Source: Daucus carota subsp. sativus (taxonomy: Eukaryota > Streptophyta > Magnoliopsida > Apiales > Apiaceae). Taken from it: a stretch of DNA of 64,000 nucleotides. Of the stretch, positions 34,434 to 46,200 are shown piece by piece; the stretch's first letter is position 1, and the number at the start of each line of letters is the position of its first letter. Both the position numbers and the translations under genes were made by a program. The notes under the pieces are model-generated. The model was not told the origin of the DNA. It worked only from the letters and a program-made list of their open reading frames with translations, and searched no databases. The stretch spans positions 21,502,558 through 21,566,557 of the forward strand of contig NC_030388.2 in NCBI RefSeq assembly GCF_001625215.2. Reading direction: 5' to 3'.

Positions 34434-35906
34434 TCATTTCAGTGCAGCAACCCTGCTGCCACTCTTGCGTGCAAGCTTTGTCCACTCTGTATGAAATGCT
34501 CCAGGACGATCAACCCTTTCATAGGTATGTGCCCCAAACAAATCCCTCTGAGCTTGAACGAGGTTAGCAGGAAGTCTGGCACGCCTGTAAGTATCAAAAT
34601 ATGAAAGACTAGCACACATCCCTGGAGTACTAACCCCAGCAGCAATAGCCAATCCCACAACTCTCCTCCATGCCTTCTCCCTCTGCACCATCTCCCTAGC
34701 GAAGTCAGGATCTACCAACAAGCTAGCTAAATTAGGATTCCTCTGATACGCAATCTTAATCCTATCCAGGAACACAGCTCTAATAATACACCCACCTTTC
34801 CAAATCCTAGCCAATTCGCCAAAATTCAAATTCCAACCCTTCACATCACTTTTTGCCCTCAACAAATTCATACCTTGGGCGTAACTACAAATCTTAGAAG
34901 CATACAACGCCTGCCTCACATCATCAATCAACCTCTTCTTATCCACCGAACTTGTCACTCCCCCAATTCCACTATAAACCTCTGAAGCAGCCTCCCTCTC
35001 GTCTTTCAACCCACTCAAAAACCTCCCATCCAAAGAAGCAGCAATTGTCGGAACAGCGACAGACAACTCCGCAGCCTGCTGAACCGTCCACTTCCCAGTA
35101 CCCTTCATCCCAGTCTTATCCAAAACCTTATCCACCAACTCCCCCTCTCCGGTCTCCTCATCCTTAACCTTAAAAATATCCGCCGTAATCTCAATCAAGA
35201 AACTCTCCAACTCCCCCCTATTCCACTCATCAAAAATATCCGCCAACTCCGCGTTACTCAACCCCCCAACATTCTTCAACACATCATACGCCTCCGAAAT
35301 CAACTGCATATCCCCATACTCAATCCCATTATGGACCATCTTAACAAAATTCCCTGACCCCCCTTCCCCAATATAAGTCACACACGGCCCATCCTCCACC
35401 TGAGCAGCTACTTTCTCCATTATATCCTGCACATTCCCATACGCCTGCTGCGACCCACCCGGCATCAAAGAAGGCCCATTTCTTGCCCCCTCTTCCCCAC
35501 CAGAAACCCCCATCCCCAAATAAAGCAACCCATTCTTCTTCGCCTCCACAATCCTCCTCTCCGTATTCTCATACCACTCATTCCCCCCATCAATAATCGT
35601 ATCACCAGGCTCCATATGAGCTGCCAAAGCCTCAATAGTCTGGTCCACAGGAGCCCCAGCCTTCACCAAGATAATCACAGATCTGGGTTTCTTCAAAGAC
35701 AACACAAAATCCTTGGGATTATAATGACCAGTCAAAGGCAGTTGACCTTCATTCTGAGCTCGATCTATCGTCTCATCAACCTTGGAAATAGTCCGATTGT
35801 AAACAGAGATTGGGAACCCTTTCTCAGCGATGTTAAGCGCCAGGTTCTGACCCATTACAGCAAGGCCCGCAAGCCCTATGCGAGAGAGAGCTGGAGAGGC
35901 TTCCAT
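34434..35906 (-). CDS. PGD: 6-phosphogluconate dehydrogenase, decarboxylating
   Basis: A single uninterrupted frame of 490 residues covering the whole enzyme. It oxidises and decarboxylates 6-phosphogluconate to ribulose 5-phosphate with NADP+, the third step of the oxidative pentose phosphate pathway. Visible signatures are the dinucleotide fold GLAVMG (14-19), DGGNEWYENTERR (106-118), the family signature SGGEEGARNGPSLMPGG (135-151) and the catalytic region KMVHNGIEYGDM with Lys 189, His 192, Asn 193 and Glu 196. There is no N-terminal transit peptide extension, which suggests a cytosolic form, although plant isoforms can be dually located. The C-terminus (VAALK) is not a standard peroxisomal signal. 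Intronless structure is usual for plant PGD genes. The coding strand is visibly G-rich against an AT-rich neighbourhood. Confidence 0.97.
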   Translation of the reverse strand: MEASPALSRIGLAGLAVMGQNLALNIAEKGFPISVYNRTISKVDETIDRAQNEGQLPLTGHYNPKDFVLSLKKPRSVIILVKAGAPVDQTIEALAAHMEPGDTIIDGGNEWYENTERRIVEAKKNGLLYLGMGVSGGEEGARNGPSLMPGGSQQAYGNVQDIMEKVAAQVEDGPCVTYIGEGGSGNFVKMVHNGIEYGDMQLISEAYDVLKNVGGLSNAELADIFDEWNRGELESFLIEITADIFKVKDEETGEGELVDKVLDKTGMKGTGKWTVQQAAELSVAVPTIAASLDGRFLSGLKDEREAASEVYSGIGGVTSSVDKKRLIDDVRQALYASKICSYAQGMNLLRAKSDVKGWNLNFGELARIWKGGCIIRAVFLDRIKIAYQRNPNLASLLVDPDFAREMVQREKAWRRVVGLAIAAGVSTPGMCASLSYFDTYRRARLPANLVQAQRDLFGAHTYERVDRPGAFHTEWTKLARKSGSRVAALK

Positions 35907-35978
35907 AGCTACGAATTAATCAAGAGAGTAGAGAGAAAAAGAATGCACTGAAGGTGTTTGATGAAATGTCTGGTAGAG

Positions 35979-35990
35979 TTTTTATATAGA
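35979..35990 (-). promoter_or_regulatory. TATA box of the 6PGDH gene
   Basis: On the minus strand tctatataaaaac lies about 75-85 nt upstream of the start codon, a normal distance for a short leader. Confidence 0.6.
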
Positions 35991-36158
35991 TGGGGTGGGT
36001 TTTTAGGTGAGAAGAAGTGGCGGACTCGTCGAGGATGCGAAAGGGTGAACTCGGTTGGAATGAGTGACCCCGTTAATCAACGAGAGGGTGTCTTATTGGC
36101 TCACGTTTAAACGGTAAACAAACGACGATGATTCCTAGGTTGGTACCTTAGCCAACTA

Positions 36159-36463
36159 CTCCCTCCGTCCCTTTTTATTTGTCCATTTTGGAAAAAAAAA
36201 ACACATACCAAGGAATAATTGATTGTATAAACTTTTTCATTAAATACCTCTAATTAATATCTTGAAAATGGTGGAATACCCCTATTTTATGTCTTGAAAA
36301 CATGAATTCAACCAAGTTTTAAATAAATCAAGGCTTGAAAATTGAAATTATGGAGATATATTTGAAAAACTATCATTAAATTAGTTTTGAAAGTATATAT
36401 GGACAGATAAATAGGGACAAATTTTTACTTCTAAAATGGACAGATAAATAGGGACGGAGGGAG
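36159..36463. mobile_element. Stowaway MITE, 305 bp
   Basis: Near-perfect ends CTCCCTCCGTCCC / GGGACGGAGGGAG, TA flanks at 36157-36158 and 36464-36465, and long complementary arms (attttatttgtccattt... / aaatggacagataaat). About 250 bp upstream of the 6PGDH start. Confidence 0.9.
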
Positions 36464-36465
36464 TA

Positions 36466-36995
36466 ATTTCTTACTCTTCGCCTCACCTAATTTCTTTTAT
36501 TTATGATTAATTTCTTACTCTAAATATTGTTAGTAGTATTTATATAACAACATTTTACTAATAATATTCTCACTGTATAAAATATTTAAAATCAAATTAA
36601 TATTAATGGATTTTAAATAATATAAGAGCATCTTCCACTTGAATATTAAATATTAGTCTAAAGATTTGGGCGTAAATTGGAAAAATATCAAATACAGTGA
36701 GATGTATTATAATATGAAATACCAAGTGTGATGTATTAGTATTATAGTATGAAATACGGGTCAGTAAAAGACTTTAGCACTGACAACTTTGTATTATAAC
36801 TGGGTATTATATTTTGCAATGATTTTCAGATGTGTTTTTTCTTTCAAAATCAAAACACTAAATTATCCGACATTAATAAATAATATTTCTAGTCACTTCT
36901 CTTAATTATGTTATTTCGAATATTAATTGTGAAAACTGTGACATATATTCTTACCATGATTTCTCATGATATTATGTATATTTTCTTTTTTGGTA
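36466..36995. other. AT-rich intergenic stretch, nothing recognised
   Basis: A single gagcatcttccacttg word near 36627 resembles a Tourist end, but no partner was found. Confidence 0.45.
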
Positions 36996-37470
36996 AAAGA
37001 TCATAGGGTCATGTTCCAGAGAGAACCACTAACCATAGAACCATAGAACCACAATTTTTTAAAATTAAAAAATATATAATATATTTGTTACATAGTCAAG
37101 GGCACTATAGACCCAAAATATTTAAGATAAAAATCAGCGCTCAATTTTGATTTGATTGACAACTTTCCAAAATTCACCGGCGCTACTACATCAGCAGCAT
37201 CGAATCATTCTCGAATCATCAAATCTTCAGCATCCTTAAATCAAGCTTCTCTGTAGAAGGTGAGAACAATTTTATACATATATATACATACACTCGTCGA
37301 TGAACTAACGAAACCATTGATTATACTTGCAGTGCACGAAGAACAGTGCAAACGAAGATTGTGCGATAACAACACAATGGATAAGATTAAGACTAGATTT
37401 TTTACCAAAACTTGTTGGTGTTCGATTGAAAGTCTTATCACAAAGCTAAAGTTACGAGTGGGGATATTGA

Positions 37471-37965
37471 GGTTCACATGCTGAACCTCTGTCTAGAGAA
37501 AGTCGTATCCACCATGTTTTCAAGTGTGTTGTCGGAGGTGATTAAAAACAATTATCGTGGAATGAGTATTGATGTTGATATGAAAAAGAATGTTGTACAG
37601 TATAGAGCGTTCGAATTGAATTGTTATTACAAATATAAAATTCCACCATAACTGAAGTGGCACATAAAGCGGCACATAAAATTCCACCTTAACTGAACCG
37701 CTACATAAAGGTTCATATGCAGAACCTCTGTATATGGGAAGTCAAATCCAACAAGATTACAATTTGGTTGTTTGAAATGACTGAGCATACTTATGGTGGG
37801 ATGAGTATATGTGTGGAATTGGAAAAAAATGGTACAAACATTGAAGTTCATATGCTGAACCTCTGTCTATAAGAAGTCAAATCCACCAAGTTTGCAATTT
37901 GGTTGTTCGAAATAACTAAGCATAGTTATGATGGATTGATTATTTGTGTTCATTGGGAAAAAAGT
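37471..37965 (+). repeat. Three diverged repeat units with GGTTC-GAACC hairpins
   Basis: Units start at about 37471, 37710 and 37846 with ggttcacatgctgaacc-like palindromes, each followed by ctctgt, then aagtc...atccacca and, in the last two, caatttggttgttygaaat. Spacing is irregular (239 and 136 bp). Confidence 0.75.
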
Positions 37966-38204
37966 GGTACATTACAGATCATTTGAATGAAATATCATCA
38001 CCAAAGTTAAATTTCCGATGCGAAACTTACAAGTTTCTATTAGCTACTTTTATTAATTTTTGTATCTTCGATCTTGTGAATCATAGATTTAGTTGGATGA
38101 TTATGTTTGGAGATTTTTATTTTATTCCTCATTACCTAATCGTGGTACAAGGAGTCATGTTCCTCTTAGAAACCTTGGTCTAGGAACCTTTAAATCTTTA
38201 AGTA

Positions 38205-38465
38205 TTAATAAGGGTTCTGTAGCAGAACCTTTGTGTATATTCACTTAAAAAAAGGGTTCTGTAGCAGAACTTTTGTGTATATTCACTTTAAAAAAGGGTT
38301 CTGTAGCAGAACCTTTGTCTATATTCACTTTAAAAAAGGGTTCTGTAGTAGAACCTTTGTGTATATTCACTTTAAAAAAAAGGGTTCTGTAGCAGAACCT
38401 TTGTGTATATTCACTTTAAAAAAGGGTTCTATAGCAGAACCTTTGTGTATATTCACTTTAAAAAA
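38205..38465 (+). repeat. 42-bp minisatellite of six hairpin units
   Basis: Six tandem units start with GGTTCTGTAGCAGAACC at 38213, 38255, 38297, 38339, 38383 and 38425. Each is a 7-bp inverted repeat around TAG (with single changes in three units), followed by tttgtgtatattcact and an A-run. The period is 42 bp with one 44-bp step. Confidence 0.95.
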
Positions 38466-38621
38466 GAAATCAAGTAAAGGTAAAATTAAAGTACACTGAG
38501 ATTATAAACGTGAAGAGGAAATGTGTAAGAATAATAGAGCTGCCAAGATTAGCGGAGTTCATTTTGTAAGAATTATAGTACGAGAAGTTATTGTAGTTGA
38601 AGGTCCATCAACCGTTAAAAT

Positions 38622-39341
38622 CTAATGCAGAACCTCAAAGTCCTGATGTATAAAAATATAGTTGTCATGTAGAAAAGTCCCTATATAGTAACCAGTTGGA
38701 CAATTCTTGAGAATTATCTTAGCCTCACATTCACACTTACGAGTATTAGTCCTTCTACGTTTAATCGTTTTCCCCTCAAACCTTCCGGCGCTACTACACT
38801 CTACATATTTATGTGTCATGACTCCACCTTTGTATTTTGCAGAGCTCTTACGTACAACAAGCCCGCATAGTCGCCCATATTCAGTATAAAATTCAAATAC
38901 AGCTTCAACATCTGGAAACATCTGATTAACATATGGCTTGGACTTCTTATCACATTTCGGTATCCAATATTCTTCTCCGTCAGGTGATGTGTACTTGTAC
39001 GAATCCACATAAATATCTTCATTGAGCTCATTAGTCTCCCATGGAATGCTGAGTAGCAGATTGTGATCCGTTATTTTCAACAGATATAATGTAAGATAAA
39101 CACGTAGATTGTCAAAATATATAAGAATTGGTGTGCAGCAGCAGAGCCTAAAATAAAGAGACGTGAGTATACATTCGTGTTTCTTCATGAACGCCCTCCA
39201 TTGAGTACCAAATGAAAGAACACGGAATGTAGTGTATGGAAAAATATGAAATACAATCTGAAAGTAATACATACAGCTAAGTTGTAACTGTTGTTTATGA
39301 TTGATTTTGATTGATTTTGATTGATTTTCAATAAATGACAA
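38622..39341 (-). pseudogene. FAR1 DNA-binding-domain fragment
   Basis: The C-terminal half of a 239-codon frame reads SKPYVNQMFPDVEAVFEFYT, GLVVRKSSAKYKGG, YVECSSAGRF and RKCECEAKIILK, the layout of the FAR1 domain (a WRKY-like zinc fold found in FAR1/FHY3 regulators and MULE transposases). Cys residues are retained in YVEC and KCEC; the final His pair is altered to LHDNYIFIHQ. The frame stops at the domain end. The first roughly 90 codons look like intron or leader. No catalytic DDE domain or SWIM finger follows. Because it lies within the TIR element it is taken as transposase debris rather than a host gene. Confidence 0.7.
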
Positions 39342-39529
39342 TATATGTAAAATTACACCACTATCCTTATAATTGATTGTACATATTTTATACTGATTGT
39401 CATATTATTTTTAAAGATTCCCTACGTTAATCTTGAGCCATTAATCCAAATGAATCCAACGGTTGAGAATTGGTTCTATGGTTCTATTTTAAGCCTTGGT
39501 TCTCTCTAGAGCGTGACCCAAAGATCATA

Positions 39530-40223
39530 TTGGGTGAATATGTATTCAGAAAAATATCAGTCAAACAAAATGAGCCACGCGCTCGTTTCTCAACAAACAT
39601 ATGCTAATGATCCGAATGTACACAGTAACAGGCAAAACCAGCAGGAAAAAGAATTGCAAACACGATCGAAACATAATTGTGCACTTCAACAGTGTTTGTA
39701 AGAGTTCAGTCACCTATTAAAAGAAATTTCCTGTATTGCACCAACATTTTTCCACTGATAAGCTAAAGACTGATTTTATTCTGACCACGTAACAAATTGC
39801 CACAAATGGTCTAAATGTTTGAGAAAGCTTTTAACCAGCAATAAGCAATTTTATGAGATGTTCATCCAATGTCATAGCCTGGCCTGCATGAACAGGTTTA
39901 GCTGGACTTTATTACATACTATTATCATACTCGAGGAAAAAGAGTGTTCTGCTATGCCTCAGTCTTATCCAAACTAAACAGAATCAAACATACCCAGATA
40001 CACCACCCGAAAGTAGGGTGTGGGACAGCAAGATGTACAACCACATCAACAGCAGATGAAGGGATTTGAAGAAAAATAAAGTGTGATATACATGGCCGAT
40101 CTCAAATGAGATTCTGTGGACAGATGGCTAAAATCCATCAACACAAGACTTATAAACAACAATGATTAAGCATCTTGACAGCTATAGCAAACAGTTTCAT
40201 ACAAACGCGAATATCATATATCA
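39530..40223. other. 3' flank of the VHA-E gene
   Basis: No frame of interest; probable 3'-UTR and spacer. Confidence 0.5.
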
Positions 40224-43200
40224 TCAGGCAGCAATCTGACCAAAAAGGTGCTTGCGAATCTGCAATGGCAAAAGAACATGAAAAATGTAGACCATAAAAT
40301 CAAAACAACAAAATTTTCCAGCAGGATGCCGACGGCAGATATAGTCAAGAAATAAGAAATGATGTACTAGTTACGAGGCACATACAGTACACAGTAAAAA
40401 TTATTTATTATACACGTAAGTAGGAAGCGCAGCATTAAAACAGGGCCCTAAAAAACACAGCCAAAGAAATGACAAAAACACTAAGTTGACAGAACTACCT
40501 CAGGAAGTTTTTTGCGGAACAGAACATCCAATCTAGCATCAAGAGTGTTTTCAATTACAATTTTCCCATCTCGAGAAGCCATCACGATACCTCCAGAGCT
40601 AAAAATATCACCCACAAAATAAAACATTGAAATATATTATTACATTTTAAAATGCTAGATTATGCCAACTAAAAAGATAAGGTGAACCGATAAGACAATA
40701 AATAATGCATATATGAGCCATGTGCAGTTAGTAAGTTCTCAATGGTACATGTATACCATGAAGGACCATGAGTTGAGGGAGATGGTGGAAGGTGAACATC
40801 ATCAACAATAATCTCAGGCTGGTGAACCTTAGCTTCTTTTGCATATTCCTCCTTTGCTGAATCCAAAACAGAGTTCAACAATGTGATATCATCTTTCCGA
40901 CAGCGCAATAAAACTGCAGGCTCTTTTAATCTGAGTAAACACTGAAATATACATACAGATTAGTAGCAGCAAGGGACATGATATTATTATGATCTTCAAA
41001 AATCAAGGGAAAGTTCAGTAATGCATCAGATTCATATTTGGGCCAGCTTAATCTGCATACAGCTTCTCAAAGTCCAAAGTATAAATACACAGTAAAAAGA
41101 ATGTAATGAATATAGACGTGCACTAGGGAGTATGATTTGGGTACATGCCAACTCCAGCTTCATCAGGCAAACCACAAGCGAAAATCACTTTTACCGTATG
41201 TGTGGAAAGACATAAAATTTAGTATGTGTAGAACAATGATAGCTACTTCCTAGATAAGTACAGTTAAACCACCGCAAATGAATAATTTCAGTACCAGAAA
41301 ACTTAATTTATGAATCAAGATTATTACTTTATCGATGTAGAAAAACAGTCTCTATAATGTTGGGACTGAGGAAAATTAATAATTTATTGATGCTGCCACT
41401 TTATCAATTATTAATAAATGGAAGTTTTAAATCCTACAAGTACATCTAAATTTAAATAGTGGAAAGAATACTATATATACATAATACTGCGATCTTGTCA
41501 AGAGCTTGAGAATCCTAATTCACTTACGAACATATGTTGCTAAAGATAACTCCTTTCAAAGTCTGTGCAAATGTTCTGGTTATTCTAGATATGTCCTTCA
41601 AAGAAAGAATTAAGGTCTCTTTACCTGTACTACAAGAGCTTTCATAAGTCCTTGATAATCATGGTGGTGGTGCAAATGGTGATGCGAGTCATGGTGGCTC
41701 ACTTTTAAGAGCTCCTGTGATGCTGCTTCCTTCATGGCATTAACCAAGTCATCTTGGGCTTGGAGAACCTTAATACGAGAAGCATTAAGCTGCATAGAAT
41801 ACTCACTAGAGCATAAAAATATGATCAGATAATATTAAGTATATATATTAACAATAAAATATGTAGTATTTAACATTTAGTCGATGAATAAAACACTAAG
41901 CACATTGTTTCATACGCCCATATCATGCTCCATTAAAGCTAAAGAAAAATATCGCTATTCCATAATACAGGGTAAAAAAAACATCATTTCACTCTAGTCT
42001 CCAAGTAACTCTGCAATTATTTAGCATGAAAAAAAAAACCTTGCAATTATATATTATCTAGTAATTACGGCTGTTGGATGTAGCCAACTAGGGGTCTGTT
42101 AGGGAGTGCAGTTGAAAATTGCTATGCTATTAGCAAAAATGCTAGTGAAAAAAGTGTTGTTGCGGAAATTAAATAAATATTTGGTAATTTTATTGATATT
42201 TGCATATATTGAGTTATAATATTAAAAAAATAATGTTTTTTGTGAGATTTGATAGGGAAATTGGCAACATTTTCCAAAAGCACACGAGACCTGCTTTTTC
42301 TAAAAGTAGTTTTTCAGCCAATAACTTTTGTTCAAAGAAGCTACTTTTGGATTTACCAAAACAGTTTTCACCTGCTTTTTAGCAAAAAGCTATTGTTGTT
42401 GTTTGCAACAACAATACCAAACATAGCCCGGAGCTGTTAGCGATCTATCGATCTATCTTAACACTTTGTAATTCACGAAATAAGAAGGAAGTTTCATTGG
42501 CATAAAATTTGTTCCCACATACTATTTTTAGTTACATAATTTATTTATTTTTTGGTTCCTCCCTTTGAATCCTAATTTCCCCCACAATCACCACATAGAT
42601 TAATATGTGGAGTTCAGACATGTACACAAATGAGTAACAATACTTACTTTCCTTTGTAATGTGCTAAATTTCAGAACCTTGTGTTTCAAAATTACTTGGT
42701 TAATATTGTCATGTACTCATGTCATATTACACAAACTTTGTTTACCTTCAACTCAACTTAAACTATAATGCAATATGTGTGAAAAGAATTACTCTTCAAT
42801 GGAAAATACTCCCTCCCTCTCAATTATTTACATTGGGGATCTCTCATAAAATATAGTTTGATAAATTATTTTTTAACTTTTTTTTCGTCTGAATAAAAGT
42901 TTAATGTTTAAATTTTTATACTGAACAAGAAATTTTTTTAGAAAAGTTGTGAACCTATATTTTATATGCATCTTAAAATGCATGTCAAGCATTTGAAAAA
43001 AAACGTAAAGAAATGAGAGGGGCAAAAATGAGAGGGACAGATGGAGTAACATTCTGGTAGTGTTGGGTTGAAGATGAGAACATGAACTTCTCATTGTTTA
43101 CTTCATGTTTTTATATTATATATACTTATTTTTAATCCTATTTTCAGTTTCCTTAACATACTACAAGAGGCAATTCCATAACTTTACCTGAGACACTATG

Positions 43201-46200
43201 CTCCACCATGCTAATCTAAAAATAACTAATATGTAAACGCTTTTATCACATGAAATATCGACACTAAATCAAGTAAAATTACTCATAATAGTACCACTAT
43301 ATTTCAATATACATAATAATCAACTTCCTCTCAAACCTAAAATAACAAAAATCAATACATACCTTACCCACAACATGATTAATTTCAGTTACTTGTGAAT
43401 TATAGAAAAATATATACATATTTTTACAAACATTACCCTGCTTCTCTTTGCGCTAATATTCTTGTGTGATCTTATATATGAATGTTTATATACTCTAGGT
43501 TTTAATACTCAGGACAATATGTTGCAGGTTTGCTTTGTAAAACATCATGGGGATTTCACATTTGTTGATACTATGATTCTATTTGTGTTAGTGAAAAATT
43601 TTGTTGGTTTCGTACTTGTATCTTGAATAATTCAAACACTTTGGATTCATAATCAAGAAATCGATATGCAATAAACTATTTTAGGTTTTGTTTTCATATT
43701 TTAGAACAAGGTTTCAGTATCTTTAACAATTATGAACAGCTTTGTACGATTACTTCCAAAGTGTTTTATTTAAAAGGCAGTTCGCTAGCAAGACGACTTA
43801 TCACGCATTTTGTGATAGCCCTCATAGCATCATCCCTTTAAAAAGTGGTTCTTTCGTTAATATACTTTGTTTGGGTGAGGACGGTGCAATGACCTTGATA
43901 CATGATGTATATGATCAATATTTATCGGATGGTTTGACATATTCACTACCACTCTCATTCCTTAGACATTTGATCCATGTTCAATTCAATTCAAATTTAT
44001 GCCTCTTGAACTATTAACCTATTTAAAGAAAAACTCTAAACAACTTCATCTTAACTTTAGAGCATAAGCAAGCTGTAATTAAAAGTACAATAATCCATGA
44101 ACATAAATTTAACCTAACAATAGTGTAGGCAAATTTCAAATCACATATTGACATGTTATATTAGGATGCTTGGTGATATTCCTTTTCACATGAGAGAATA
44201 CAATAGCTAATCTTGCCTTTACAAGTTTAAGACTTTATTTCATATTGGTTCTATATTTTGGCTCGTGTTCGAGTTCATTTAATGTACTTCTTGTATCAAA
44301 AGTTCACAATATATTGCCAGAACTTAAAATTTATAATATTCAAACACCATACTTGTTCATTAGAAAAATAAATTGTTTCTTGCGAAGCAAAGGAGTATAT
44401 AACACATGTTTCATAGTCAATTTTTTAACTTTTGGTTCAATTTGATTCTTTAGAATTAAAGCCTTGTGAAATCTTTTCCACCACGCTGACTTCTTTCGAT
44501 CTCATCTTCTTTGTCACTCTACAATCACTGGACTTGTGTCCCTTCTTCTCACAAATAAAGCACTTCCCATAGAATTTTTGAGTCTTCGAGATTTGACCTT
44601 TTGGGCCCATCCTAGATCCTTTTGCAACATTATTAGACTCCTTCCCATTATTGTTCTTCTTGAGCTTCGTATTATGACCTTTTACTATATCATCCTTAGC
44701 AACATTGAACTTCTTTCCATATCTTCTGTTATCCTCTTCAATGCGAAGCCTAAGAATCAATTCCCCCATACTCATCTCTTTCTGCTTGTGCCTGAGGCGA
44801 TTCTTAAACTCATGCCACCCAGAAGGCAGCTTCTCGATGATCGCAGCTACTTGAAAAGACTCGCTTATGACCATTCCTTGAGCATGAATTTCATGAATGA
44901 TTGCATGAAGGTCTTCAACTTGATTGGTCACAGCCTTGGAATCTACCATCTTGTAGTCCAAGAATTGACCAACAATATATAACTTGGCGCCCATGTACTT
45001 TGTACACTTAGTTCCATACATGTGGTCCAAGGATTCCCATAATTCCTTTGTTGTCCTCTTTGAGCTATACATATCATATAACGAGTCCACAAGGCAATTC
45101 AACACATAATTCCTACACAAATAATCAAATCTATTCCACTCATCAACAGTCATACGAGTTTGTGTGTTGCTCTCAATGGTGTCCATAGGTCCCTCCTCTT
45201 CCAGGAATCGCGAGAGGTTCAATGTGGTCAAATAAAACTTCATCTTTTGTTGCCAACACGTGAAGTTCGAGCCATCGAACTTCTCCGGTTTCTCAGCATG
45301 GTCCGTGGGCACAACCGGATAAATCAGTGGATCATATGCCATGTGAGGAGGTTGTTGGCCCACAACCATCACTCCATGAGCACCCAATAGGTTAGGGTTT
45401 ATAGCAGGCTCACCTACAACCATTGCTTGTTGTGCACCAAGCACAACAGGGTTTGAATCATGTTGACTCATAATCGTTGCTCCTTGAGCACCCGACACGT
45501 GAGGGTTTACAACATGCTTACCCACAAACATTGCTCGTTGCGCACCTGGCGCATTAGGGTTTACATTATACTGACCCACAATCATTGCTCCTTGAGCACT
45601 CGACTCACCCATAACCATTGCTCGTTGAGCACCCACCACATCAGGGTTAACAGCATGTTGACCCACAGTTGTGGCTGCTTGAGCACACGAAATAGGATTT
45701 ACAGCCTGTTGACCCAAAACTGTTGCTACTTGAGCACACAGCATATTACGATTCAGAGCATGTTGATCCGGCATGTTATGGTTCACAGTCAGCTGATCCA
45801 CAACCGATGCTCCTTGAGCAATCGACATGTTATGGTTCACAGCCTGCTTATCCATAACCAATGTCCCTTCAACACTCAATGCATTAGGGTTCACAACCAG
45901 CTGCCCCACAAACAATGCTCTTTGAGCACACAATATGTTAGGGTCAACCACTACCGTTGCTCTGTGAGCACCCGGCGCGTTTGGGTGTACAAACGAATGA
46001 CCCAAAAGTGTTGCTACTTGAGCAACCGGAGTATTCAGGATTTTGGCAGTATTGACAACATTATCCATAGTAGTATCCATGGTAGTAGGGTAAAAGCTGT
46101 TCAATCAATAAACAAACAATATAACTAACGTTCCTAAGTTTTGTAACAAAATAATATATATATTAGTATACACAATACATTTCAAACTACCAGTAGCAAA

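Larger units (their letters stand above)
37006..39519 (-). mobile_element. MULE-like element carrying a FAR1-domain fragment, 2514 bp
   Basis: The left end GGGTCATGTTCCAGAGAGAA and the complement of the right end GGGTCACGCTCTAGAGAGAA are inverted repeats that continue imperfectly for about 50 bp through ATAGAACCATAGAACCA. A perfect 10-bp target duplication AAAGATCATA lies at 36996-37005 and 39520-39529, in the 9-11 bp Mutator class. Inside, on the minus strand, is a FAR1-type DNA-binding domain (38622-39060); no transposase catalytic region was seen, so the copy is non-autonomous. FAR1/FHY3 proteins descend from MULE transposases, so the domain is probably the transposase N-terminus. The interior also carries two kinds of GGTTC...GAACC hairpin repeats. 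Confidence 0.85.

Noticed and set aside
38205-38465. CRISPR-like array
   Set aside because: Units are contiguous without unique spacers and lie in a plant transposon; it is a minisatellite.
44536-46128. Plus-strand frames across the gag region (148 and 222 codons)
   Set aside because: They are antisense reflections of the repetitive gag frame and carry no domain of their own.
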